Source of the DNA: Acridotheres tristis
Taxonomy: Eukaryota > Chordata > Aves > Passeriformes > Sturnidae
Assembly: GCA_037013685.1 (NCBI GenBank)
Contig: CM072889.1
Span: forward strand, 19,787,976-19,851,975
Direction of reading: 5' to 3'
Length of the DNA stretch: 64,000 bases
Positions 11,701-23,700 of this stretch are shown here, one piece after another; position 1 is the stretch's first letter; the number at the start of each line of letters is the position of its first letter. The notes under the pieces are model-generated. The model was not told where the DNA came from, made no database searches, and saw only the letters and a list, made by a program, of their open reading frames with translations. Position numbers and translations under genes: made by a program.

Positions 11701-14700
11701 ACCTGGGTGGCTGCCAGCCCCTCCTGGCTGCACAGATGCTGTGTAAACATCTGCCCTGCCTGTGCCAGCCTGTGTCCTGTTCTGGGCAGGACAGACACAC
11801 AGCAGGTGTGCTGCAGGTGTGAGCTTGTTGGGGAAGCACACAGGTGCTCAGATCCCCCAGAAGGTGCAGGTTGAAGTGTGTGGGCAGTAGGGGCAGCTGC
11901 CTGGGTGCCTCCATCCTCCTGCCCTGCTCTCTGCAGCCAGGAGCAGGCACTTCTTTGTCACTTTGTCACTTTGTCACTTTGTCACTTGGCTTTGTGTGGA
12001 TGCTGAGCAGGTGTGTTGTTCACAGCAGTGTGCAGACAGTGTAATGGAGTATTTTTTCCCTGTGAACTCCCTCTGTCCTTTCTGGGCTCGGTGTGTGGAG
12101 AGGGAGTGATGTGTGCAGGGTCACAGCTTTGGGTATGGCAGTCCAGGCTGGGCTGGGCACAGACTGCAGCTGCTGCATTGGTTTTTCTCCTCACACACGG
12201 GGCTGTATTTCTGCTCTTTGCCCAATGAATATTTAATTTTGCAGAGTGGAGCAGCTTCAGCAGGAGAAGCTGGAAGGGCCACTCTCCCCACCGTTCTGGG
12301 TTCGTGGCTGGGGCACTCTGCTCCAAGGGAGTTCAGTTCCCATTCCTGCACAGAGCAAAGATGGGAATGATTTAATCCTTGCCTGCCCCCAGTCTGTGCT
12401 CCATGGGCTGTTTGGGGGGCTGGCACTGACACTGGGCTCAGACTGGGGTACCGGGGAGAAGCCCAGCTCATTGAAAGCCCCCAGGCACCAGAACGTGTTC
12501 AAACCCTGCTGGTGTGTGTAGGGCTGTGTGTGAGGTGGTGCTGGGGCAGCTGGACCCTCCTGTGGTGGGACAGCCCAGGACAGACCCTGGCAGGTTAGCC
12601 CAGAATGGCCCCAGGAGATGTGGAAATGGGTTACAACTGTGCTGACTTGCAGGTTCCCTCAGTACCAAGTAAATGTTGCTGAGAAGAAGCAGGTCATGGA
12701 GAAGCTCAGTGGGATCCTTTCCACTTCTCATTTGATTTCCTTCAGTTTTGTTTCCTAGACTACAGCAGCAGCCCCCACAGGAGAAGCTGCTGCTCTTCAC
12801 TCACAGCAGAGCTGTCTCCCAGTGGATCTCATGGCAGCAGTGAATGATTTTCACAGCAGACAGTGTTTGGTCAGTGTGGTGAGTGTGAGGCAGCTTGGCA
12901 GATGTGACACAGCTGCTGCCTGCACACGCTGTGAAGTTTGGAAAAGGAAAGGAAACAAGAGCTGCTAAGAGCAAAGCACTTCAGAGTTGAATTGAGTGTT
13001 ACAAGAGGGATTTGGACTGGGACAGGAGCTGTCCCCTGTCTGGTGTCACTGTAGACCCTCACCATGCAGGAAAGGCCCCCCATGGCTGTAGCTCCTCAAA
13101 AAAGAGCAATCACTGACAATGAGGTTCATTCCACAGCCTCAGCCTGTGCAGTGATCCCCAGGGACATCCCTCTGCAGGGCCCTGTGAAATGTCCTGGGCT
13201 GTGCCAGCCAGGAGATGGGCACAGGGCAGATCCAGGAGATGGGCACAGGAGAGATCCAGGAGATGGGCACAGGAGAGATCCAGGAGATGGGCACAGGGCA
13301 GATCCAGGAGATGAGATTGGCACGGGAGAGATCCAGGAGATGGACATAGGGCAGACCCAGGAGATGGGCACAGGACAGGTCCAGGAGATGAGATGGGAAC
13401 AGGACAGGTCCAGCAGGGCTCCTTGCTCAGCCACACTGCCTTTCCTCGTGGGGTAGAGAGCTCTGAACTCCCCCTTGTCTTTTCCCCGCTGGGTTTCATG
13501 CAGCCTCCAAAATTCTGTATCATGGCAACAATCTCCCCCTGCAGAGGAGTCTCTGAGTGCAATAACTGCAGCAACCTTGAACGAATGCCCATTTTAGAAC
13601 GTGTGTAAAAATGACACTGCTGTTATGGCAATTGACCATCCAGGTGCTGCTGGTTTTTAGTAAGACCCCAAAACCTGAGGTCATGCCAGCTGTGTGGGGA
13701 CAGCAGTTTGTAAAGTGCTCTGAGGTGCTGGGGCATGGGGAATTCAGGCTCGGTTTTGTAACAGCTGATGAGCACAAAGCCTCTTTTTGGCTTTGGAAGA
13801 AATGAGTGGACTTTGCTGAAGCCTTGACTTCCTGCACCCTGTGCCAAGTGCGATGCTGTGCTGTTCATAGCCAGCGCTGGGCAGGACCCTGGGGGATTTC
13901 TGTGCTGGCCCAACAGTGTCCTTTAAATAAAAAAATCCCCAGTTTGCCACAGAGCATCAGCTGAAGCCTTGTTTGAGAGCCTGATGCCTTTGGTGCCTCG
14001 CTGCCTTTCACTGCTCTTTCTCCAGAATTAATATTTTAGGACAAAGGTTGTGCTTCTGTTGAGGATTTATTGCAGCATCCAGCTGATGAGCCTCAGGCAC
14101 AGAACACGCCGTGGGTTTGGTGCCAGCACTTGATTTTCCCTAATATTTGCCCAGGAGGTTGAGCTGAGTGGCCAGCACAGAGTGGGTGCCAGGGGTGAGC
14201 TGGCTGAGGAGCAGCTCTGATCACACCACAATCAGCCTCTTGTTGTGCCCTGACCTTGCCAAGGGGCAGCATCCTGCTCCTCTGCTGGATTTTCCTGCTC
14301 CCCAGAGGATGGGCACAAACCCCCCCTACCTCCCTGGATGTTGTTAGGTGGTGCTCAGTGAGAAGATGACTTGTGAAACTTTTAAATTAAGTGATTTTTT
14401 TAACCATGGAAAGGTCAACTTCCTTTCTCCTGTTTCTCCTTTCTTCCTTTTACCTGATCAGCCTCGATTAACTGGGGTGCCCCCCTCATATCCGTGCAGA
14501 GCCCACCCAAGAGCCTCATTCACTGCTGACCTGGGGCTGTGGCTGCTGCTGGGTCACAGGGGTGTTTCAGCACTCTGGGGCTGTGCCTGGCTGGGCTGGT
14601 GCTGCATTTTGGGGAAAGGCAGGGTGAGCTTCAGCTGCCTGTGGGCACAGAGCAGCCCCACACTCATTTGTGACAAATTCGTGTTCAGAACATGGGCTTT

Positions 14701-17700
14701 TGTCTCCTCTTTTCAATGACACACACGTTTGATATCATCTAGTTCACGTGTTGGAGCTCATGAAGTTCTTAAATGTGAATTTTAGTATGAAAACATTGAC
14801 CTAGTAAAAAAATAAATCAACAAATAGAGAAGAAATCTCTTGCTGCTGCTTGTCCTCAAGCTGGGTGAAGCAGTTGAATGAAAGACAAATATTTGAAACA
14901 TCTTTGCAAGACAAACTTCTTTCTCACCAAGGCCAATTCCAGGGCCTGTTAAAATCAAGAATGTTTCTGTGGATGCCAGAGGCTCGATCCTCAACAAGCA
15001 GAAATCTCAATTTTATCTACAAGAGGTACAAGCAGCAGTGTGTGCACAGAAGGGCAGAGAGCAGCCTGTGGCTGGTGGGGCTGGGGGAGGCAGAATTCAC
15101 CCCCCACACATCTGGGCTGCTGTGCTGCAGCACCTACAGCCAGTACCGACCTGAAAAACATTTAGACAAACTAGAAGTGACCAGGAAGCTTTTGAAAAAA
15201 AGGGGAATAGAATAAATATTGATTATGCTGGAGTGTGCTGAAGTATGCAGCCTGTCTGATTTTAAACAGCCAGAAGATTATTCCCTAGGAGCAGCCCCGT
15301 GAAATAATCAGTGTTTAAAATTTGATTATCAGAAAGCCCAAGGACTTTAATCTGTATAGATGTGCTTCAAGACATTTATTTGCAGGAACAAGGATGTTTA
15401 ATTTTTAGCTGTCATTCCATTTATAGATAATCCAGAAAAATACTTGCCAGCTTTAAGCTCCTCTCGTGTTTAGCCAGTCTGGTCTTTGTTTCCTTCTCCC
15501 AGGGAAAGGTGAAGTTGTGTGTGTTCTGCTGTGCTTCATTGCCACTGAAATGATCATGGTGCTAAATGTGGCATTGAAACAGCCTCTCCCATTATTTAAT
15601 TAGGAAGAAATCTAATAACTGAGCATCAGAACAGCCTCTCCAATGTCTGTGGCCCCATGCCAGGTGAAAACATGATTTCAGAAGCTTATTTGTTCAAAAT
15701 TAAAGACTGTAGCAGTCTGAAAGCCCAGCCTTGTTCCCAGTGCAGCAGCCTTGGACGCTGCAGCTCCCAGCAGAACCCTCAGCCCATTGGATTGCCAGGG
15801 CTGGGCAGGCTTTGTAAAACAGAGACTAGAATTACTAACTCCAAAATATAAAAATTTACATTGGACATGGAGGGGAGGGCACTCAAGCTAAGGAACACTT
15901 GGTACATTTAGTGGAACACTTTTGTTGCTGACTTGTGGCTTTCACCCTGTTAGAGTCATTAGGAAAATTAGAAATAATATTTCTAATAGTGTCCATATAT
16001 CCTTTATGACACAATTTCATGCCTAGTTTAGGGAAGCTGTGCTTGGTTCAAGTCCCACCTGTGGATGAACACATTGAGAAATGTGTTTGCTTTGCATTTG
16101 GGCTTTATTTTGACTGCTGCTTTTCCCTTTCTGCAGAAACTGCAATCCCCATCTGTGCAAAGGACATCAGTGATGATCTGATGAAGGAGTTTGCTTTTCT
16201 GTCTGGTGAGTACAAGAACATCTTCAGGATCTCTCTCTCTCCCCGTGGTAATTAAATCCCCCAGACAAAGCTCTTTGCTGTTTGTCAGTGATACTCCATC
16301 GGTGGTATCCAGTGCCACCAGAAATGTTGTTAATAAAACATGGGGGCAGTTTGAAGGAGCAGATCAGGTTTCTGTCCCGTGCCACGCTGTAAAACATCCT
16401 CACCTCCCAGCACTGAATGCATTAACAAGCATTGCATTCACTTTGCTGTGAAATGTCTTTCTGCACGTTCCAGACCAGTGTGTTTATGTGCCCTTGTGTT
16501 TCTGATTTCTTTTGCTGTCCTGTGTAAAGTACACTCAGGAAATAAAGGAAGTACCTGGTACTGAATATATTTGTTTGTAGCAGCTGCACTCGTGTGTTGT
16601 GCTCGCACTCAGAGGCACGTTGGCTTTTTTTTGCACATATTTGGCCTTGTTTTGCTGCTCTGGTGATGTGACAAACCCCTCTGCCAGTGGCAGTGTGTGT
16701 TCTGACCTGGCTGGGGCACCTGGGCTCTCCTGGTGGCCAAGGAACAAACATCCTTGTCTTTTTTGCAGGTGGAAGAGGGAAGGACAAGGCTTGGATTATC
16801 ACCCTCCCTGACAATGCTGGCTTCAACGAGGTGCCTGAGGAGAAAGTGTCCAAAGTCTTAACGTACCTGACCTCAGTCCCAAGGTATGGGGCTCCCTCTG
16901 AGCTCCGTTCTGGGTGGGCACAGGTGGGTCCTGCCTGGGTAAGGACAGGTGGGGGCGAGGGGCTTCTGCAGCTCTCAGAGGGATGCAAGTGCCCAGGTGA
17001 GGTGTTTTGTGTGCCAGGAACTGCAGAGTGAGGAGTGCACATCATGCCTGTGACCTGTCAGCTGGAATGCATCACACATTTAGGTGATTAAGTTTCTAAT
17101 TAACAACGAGCTTTCCTCAAGCTTTGCCATGTGTCACCACTTAAATATGCCATGCCACTGCAAAGGAATATTTTGACGTGTACAAATAGAGAGTCATTAC
17201 TGTGCAAAAAGAGGAATGGAACCAGAGGAGGAGGCTCATTACAGGAGCAAAGGGTTTGGGGTCCCCTGGCAGGTGGTGGCTCAGCAGAGAGCAGCAGCTC
17301 CCATTCCCTGCCTGTGTGTCAGGGTTCAGGTGCTGACAGCCTGCCTGTGCCTCACACAGGGCTGCCTACTTAGATTAATGGCCCTCCTCTTTCTTGCCGA
17401 GGAGCCTCCTGGAATGCTTAATTTTCCTGAGTGATGCCTGTTTTGGCAAATTTCTTCCTGCAGGAAGAGCAGGCTGACAGCAGCTGATGGGAGCTTTCCA
17501 TTAGCAGCTGCTTTGGAAGAAGTGTGGAGTGTTTAGGCACTTCTGTTCAAAAAAAAAAAAAAGGAAAAAAAGGAGCCTCTGATTGCTCTTTTTGGTGGAC
17601 TCTGAGGTTTCAGGAACAGGCCAGAAGGGTTTCTTCTCCACTTCCCAGCTCTGTCTGCTTTCTCCAAAGCTTCTTATTGCATGTGGCTGTGAACACCCTG

Positions 17701-20700
17701 GCATTATCCTGATGAGCAGTCTTGCTGTCCCTGTAATAGGTCAAACTCAATCAAGGAACTAATGAGAGCTGTGATCTTGCTGGTGATTCAAACACGTTCA
17801 GCATGTTTTTAGTAAAACCACTTTAATCATCCTGCTCTGCTCCTCCTACCCCCATAACAGCCTGCCCCAGTGTCTGATCACCCTGAAATGATGTGATCCC
17901 GTCACTTTGGAGCTGGAAGGCTCAGGTGAGCAGGCAGAGCATCACCCAGGTGAGGTGGCAGGTCAGTGCCAGCTCTGTGTACACATCCCTCAGCAGCATC
18001 ACATCGTGGATTTAGAGCTCAGACTCTCAGAAAGTCCCTAAAAGAGGTAAATCTTTACCTGCCAGAGGTATTTTATTTCCCCAAATATCGGGGTTAGGTG
18101 TGGGTGCCCCAACACCTCCTTACCTGTGGATGTGCAGGGCAGATCAAAACCACACAGCCTGTGTCTTTCCCCTGCAGAGGAGCTGCAGTGTCCTACCTGT
18201 ACCAGCCTGAGAAAAGCTCGTGGGTGTCAGCTTTGTAGTGTTTTGGGAAGCTGAATGGTTTGTAGTATTTGGGGAAGCTGAATTTCACGAGGCATTTTTC
18301 TCCTGGAGATAATTGTTAGATAAAGGAGCTGGATGCTGAAAGCTGCTCCTGAGTCCTCCAGGTGAGTGCATCCATAGCAGAGCCAGGAGGAAGGTGAGTC
18401 CTGCAGGCAGTTTAATTTTTGGTGTTCCTGGGAACTGTGCTGCAGGCAGGAGCTGCACAGAGTGCCTGTGAGGATGAGCTGTAAGGGAGAATCAGTGGTA
18501 GGTGCCCACTTTGTATTCCATGCACACCCAACTCCAAGTGCTGCCCTGCCTGCCTGCAGTGCTGTGCTTGGAGCAGAGGCCCAGGGAAGTGTGACACATC
18601 CTGGCATTGCAGGAAAGAGACCCAAGGAGTGATAAAGCAGCACTTTAGCCAGGCTTGCATTGAGGGCTGTGACAGTGTGGCCTGTGCAGCAAATACACAT
18701 CTATTCTCTAGCCTGAAAGAATTTATCTCGTAAAAGTTAAGCCAGAATTCCAGTAGAAGCTTAAAGAAAAAAGTAAAAATCAGTTGAAGTCAGTTATGAT
18801 TTCTGTAAGATTATTATTACAAAAAAACTGACTTAATTACTATTAAAGTAGAATTTGAAAACTAAAAGAAATCCCTCTGAGTGTAGCATTGGTGAGGTGT
18901 CACCTCCAATCCTGTGTGCAGTTCTGGGTGCCAGAGTGAAAAAGGATGTGAAGGTCCTTGGATGTGTCCAGAGGGAGCAAATCTGGTGAGAGGGCTTGGA
19001 GGAATTGTGAGGAGCAGCTGAGGGGTCTGGGCTTGTCTGGTGTGCAGGGAAGGGGCTGAGGGGGATCCCTCTGCAGCTCCCTGAGGATGGATGTGCACTG
19101 GAAGGTGCTGAGCTCTCCCCCTGGCATCCAGGGATGGGACATGTGGGAACGGTTCCAAGCTGTGCCAAACAGGGTTAGGACAGACTTTAGGAAGCATTTA
19201 TTTGCTGAGGAGGTGTCAAACTCTGGAACAGTTTCCCTAGAGATGCCATTGATTCCCCAAGCTGGCAGTGTTCAGGGGACATTGGGACAATGCCCTTAAA
19301 AATATCTTCTAGCTTTGGGTCAGTTGGTTTAGATTATCACTGTGGCTCCCTTCCTACTGAAATATCCTATTCTAATTCTATTCTATTCTTATTCTATTCT
19401 ATTCTATTCTATTCTATTCTATTCTATTCTATTCTATTCTATTCTATTCTATTCTAATTCTATTCTATTCTAATTCTATTCTATTCTATTCTAATTCTAA
19501 TTCTATTCTATTCTAATTCTAATTCTATTCTATTCTGTTCTATTCTGTTCTATTCTATTCTATTCTATTCTATTCTATTCTATTCTGTTCTGTTCTATGA
19601 CTCTCCAGCTTTTTGGTGTCTAGACAAGCTTTGCCTGTTTCATTTAGGCAGGGAGGTGAGGTACAGAGTGGTTTAGAGCTCTGATAGCACAGAGGAGGGT
19701 GCTGGTGGCTATAAATACTCTGAATTTCAATATTGGGCAGGTCGTGCTCTGATCCACCAGCAGCAAGGAGCCTCTCAGTCCTGTGCTAAATCTCACAACT
19801 GCAGGCCCCAGGATCCAATTTCAAGTCCTGCAAAACATCCCAGGTCTTTATTTTTAGTCTGGTGCATCCTGCAACACATAACAAAGTTAAGGATGAGGGA
19901 AAAAAAAAGTGACAAGAAACACCCAGAGAGAAATAATCCTTGCCCTGGTTTTGTGTCTCCATCTTTCTGCTGCTGGATGCAAACAAACAGCCCTCAGAGC
20001 CTTGCTAGAAAGCATTGATTTATTTTTATTGTCAGTTTAAAAGGTACATCACAGGCCTGGAAATCTGATAAACCTGCAAGGCCTGGCTTGCAAATAGTCA
20101 CAGACTTTCTCCACTGGCCCTAGAATAAATAACAAATGTCCCACAGTAGGGACAAGGCTGTCAGGCTGCTGGGGACTTGGCTCTCTGTTTCTATAAGGGA
20201 ACTGATAAATGTAAATTAACACGTTCAGAGGCTGCTCTGAGCATGACCTTGTCCTGACTCAGTGGCTACTTCAGCTTTTCCTAACGGGCACTGCACTCCA
20301 GCCTGGCTGCCTGCTCTCAGTTACTTGGGTCCTGGGGGTTTTCTTCAGGTTTTATTATGATTACAGTTCTTTGCAAACACAGTTTCGTTTCTTCAATGGC
20401 AGTTCTTGAGAACTCAATTTCAGTCAGTTCCTGGGAACTCAAGGGGAATTGGGGAATTGTTTCTTATAGCTCAGGGAAATACTTTTTAAAATTTTAGAGT
20501 GTGCTGAAAAACAAGGGGTTTTATTTTTGCCTCAAACCCAAGGATCCTTTGGCCTGCTCCCACTCACCTGGGGCACAGCTCGGGGTGGGGGTGACCAGAG
20601 CTGACAGAATCCTGCAGAGTTGTCTCACACTGCCTAAACTATTCTGAACAAATAAAGCTTTTGGCTGAGAAGTCACACTCACAACCTCAGACTTTATTAC

Positions 20701-23700
20701 ATGCAGAAGTTCTGTGTGTGACCCATATGTAAAATTTGATATTTATTTTCTCTGCTCTTTTCTTCTACACTTCAAAGCCACCGAGTAAATTCCAATGAAA
20801 CCTTTGCACTTTGGGTGTGATGTTCCAGATCCGTAAGTTCTGTAGGATGGCTTGGGAGTTGGGTGCCTCTACATGTCTTCAGTCAGTTATTGTTATGAGT
20901 CAAAGGGAATTTTATTTTTTATCCCTCTGAGCACAGCTGCTAATTCCTCTTAAATAGATTTGTCAGAGTTGTAGCTGCCACAGCCCAGAGCAGCAAGATG
21001 TGCACGGAATGAAACTCCTGCACTGGCTTCAAGTGTCTTTTTTTTTTTTTTTTCTTTTCTGTAGTGACTTGCCAAGTGTTGTGTGCTGTGTGATACTTGT
21101 GAGTAACCCACCATGTGTTTGCTTTGCCAAAGTCAGGATTAGCAGAGCTGGTGCTGGCAGGAGGCTGCTTGCACAGGGCTGTGCCCAGAGCAGACACCTG
21201 AGCCCTTCTGGGAGCCAGCACGTGTCGTGGGAGGCTGTCCCAGCCCTGGGCAGGGTGCTGTGGGACGTGGCTATCCTGTTTCAGCATCCACAGAATAAAT
21301 ATTGCAGAGATTACCTGAGGATCCTGTAAATACACTCACGGGGGAGGCCTTGCTCACAGGCTGGCCTGGCCATGGCTGAGTGCAGTTTGTGGCTCAGCTG
21401 AGCCTGCCTGGGGAGGAATATTTGAATATTTGAATTACAGACAGGGCAGCCCAGCCTTGGCACCCTGCCAGAGCAGCACCCCTGAGCTGGCTCGGTCAGC
21501 CTGGGCATTTCAAAGCAGCTCAGAGGGCTGGGCTCTTAAAAGGGATGTCAGGAGCTCTGCTTGCCCAGCCAAGGTGAGTGTGCTGGAAAACGCCTTCAGC
21601 AATCTCTGCCTCCCCAGCAGGACGTGCTGGGAGAGCCACCAGAGCCTGCTGGACACCAGCTCCCCTCCCAGTGCCAGCCTGGCACTGCCCTGCCCTGCCC
21701 TGCCCTGCGCTGCCGCGGTGTCCCCTCTGCTGTCCCAAAACGAGCCATCACTTGGCTCTGTGAGCTGGGCTTGGGAGGAAAAGCTGGGCAGGGGTGTCCT
21801 GGGGCATCAGCTGGGGGAGGCTGGGGACAGGGGACACTCCTGGGGGCAGGGGACACTCCTGGGGACAGGGGACACTCCTGGGGGAAGGGGACAGTCCTGG
21901 GGGCAGGGACAATCCTGGGGACAGGGGACAGTCCTGGGGGCAGGGGACACTCCTGGGGACAGGGGACACTCCTGGGGGACAGGGGACAGTCCTGGGGGAA
22001 GGGGACACTCCTGGGGACAGGGGACACTCCTGGGGGAAGGGGACAGTCCTGGGGGAAGGGGACAGTCCTGGGGGCAGGGACAATCCTGGGGACAGGGGAC
22101 AGTCCTGGGGGCAGGGGACACTCCTGGGGACAGGGGACACTCCTGGGGGACAGGGGACAGTCCTGGGGGAAGGGGACACTCCTGGGGACAGGGGACACTC
22201 CTGGGGGAAGGGGACAGTCCTGGGGGAAGGGGACACTCCTGGGGACAGGGGACATTCCTGGGGACAGGGGACACTCCTGGGGGCAGGGGACATTCCTGGG
22301 GACAGGGGACATTCCTGGAGACAGGGGCACAGCTCCTCTGGCCTCTCAGGATCCTTCTCAAGACCCCTTTGGGTCTGGAGCAGTCTGATCTGCAGAAATC
22401 TCCTGTCACCACGTTGCACACAAGTCACAGGTGATGCTTCACCCCGGGCTCCCACAGTCACAGAATTGGGATTGGGGTGGGAAGGGAGCTGTGGAGACCC
22501 CAGAGAATGGCTTGGGTTGATGATAATCTTAAAGATCATCCAGTCCAACCCCCCCAGGGCAGCCTCACCTGGAGCAGGCTGTGCTGGAATACCTGCAGAT
22601 ATTAAAAGCCTCAGGTGAGTTTTTAAAATATCCAGAGAAGGAGATTTCCCAATCTCCCTTTGCAGCCAGTTCCAGTGCACTGTCACACTCAGCAGAAAGA
22701 CATTTCCCTCATATTCAGATGGAATTCCTGTGTTTCATTTCGTGCCTGTTGCCCCTTGTCCTGCTGCTAAGCACCACTGGAAAGAGTTTGGGTGTTCAGG
22801 AGAATTTTTTTCGAAGGGAATTTCAGGAGCTGTAGAAATCCTAAAATGTGGTTTGCATTCTGAGTTCTTGCATTTGGGGTTTTTTTGGGAACAGTCACTT
22901 TTCTTGGAGCATTATCTGGTTATTGGTATTTTCTTATCTTGCAGTCAGCATGAGTCTGACACTAAATTTATCCTGATCCTGGATAGAAGACTGGACACAT
23001 GGACATCAGTCAAAACAACTCTCCAAAAAATAGCAGTAAGTCCTCTTTAATGTTAATTGCTTTTAAGTCCCCCTGCCTTTCTGCATCTGCAGTGCTGCTC
23101 CTGCTTTCTCTCCAGGCAGCAGTTTGCTTTATGGCCCTGTAATTAATCTGAGTGTCCAAATGAGCTGTTTGTGTATTAATTTGTTTGTTTGATCCATTTG
23201 CTGGGTTTTATACTCTTTTGCAGTGGTTCAAATATGTTTTGTACCATGTTCTATGCTTTTGATGGGTGGAAAATTTGGCTTCATATATGTTCTTGACACT
23301 GGTTATTAGTTTATTTCACCTAATTGTTGATGACTGGAAGTTTTAGGTTCTTTAAACAGGCTTCACAAGCATTTGTATGTGGGCAGGGGTGGAAAAATCT
23401 ATTTTAAGAATGGATGCATTCATGTATTTTAAATGATCTAGTACACACACGTTCCTGTGCTACTCAGCATTAGCAGATATCTGAACCTGGCTCACAAGTG
23501 GGGTTTTGCAATTCTGCATTGCCCTGTGTCTTGGAATCAGAGCTTGCATTTACAGCAGTGTGCAGTTCTTTAAAAGTCATGATTTAAAAAAAAAAAATTC
23601 CTTTCCCCACCACACCATGCCATATGGGTAGGTCAGTGAAATATTCTGGGTGTATTATTTTTGTGTCTGTTTCTGCTCATAACCGTGGAATGGTTAAAGT

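Larger units (their letters stand above)
5651..16136 (+). other. MCF2: MCF2 intron 1
   Basis: 10.5 kb between the distal first exon and exon 2. It contains the 21-bp, telomere-like, TTTGTCAC and 24-bp arrays listed separately. The rest (for example 5950-9480 and 13620-16130) is unique-looking sequence in which I see no exon or RNA gene. Confidence 0.6.
16884..22944 (+). other. MCF2: MCF2 intron 3
   Basis: 6 kb containing the plus-strand CR1 with its ATTCT tail, the G-run minisatellite and the minus-strand CR1. Stretches 17000-18850 and 19620-21800 look unique and show no supportable gene. Confidence 0.6.

Noticed and set aside
10621..11874. Frames encoding NPNPNP, LTLTLT and VRVRVR repeats
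   Set aside because: These are translations of the TTAGGG array.
21430..22686. Frames of 200-330 codons in the 21.8-22.3 kb region
   Set aside because: They come from the G-run minisatellite and are open on both strands.
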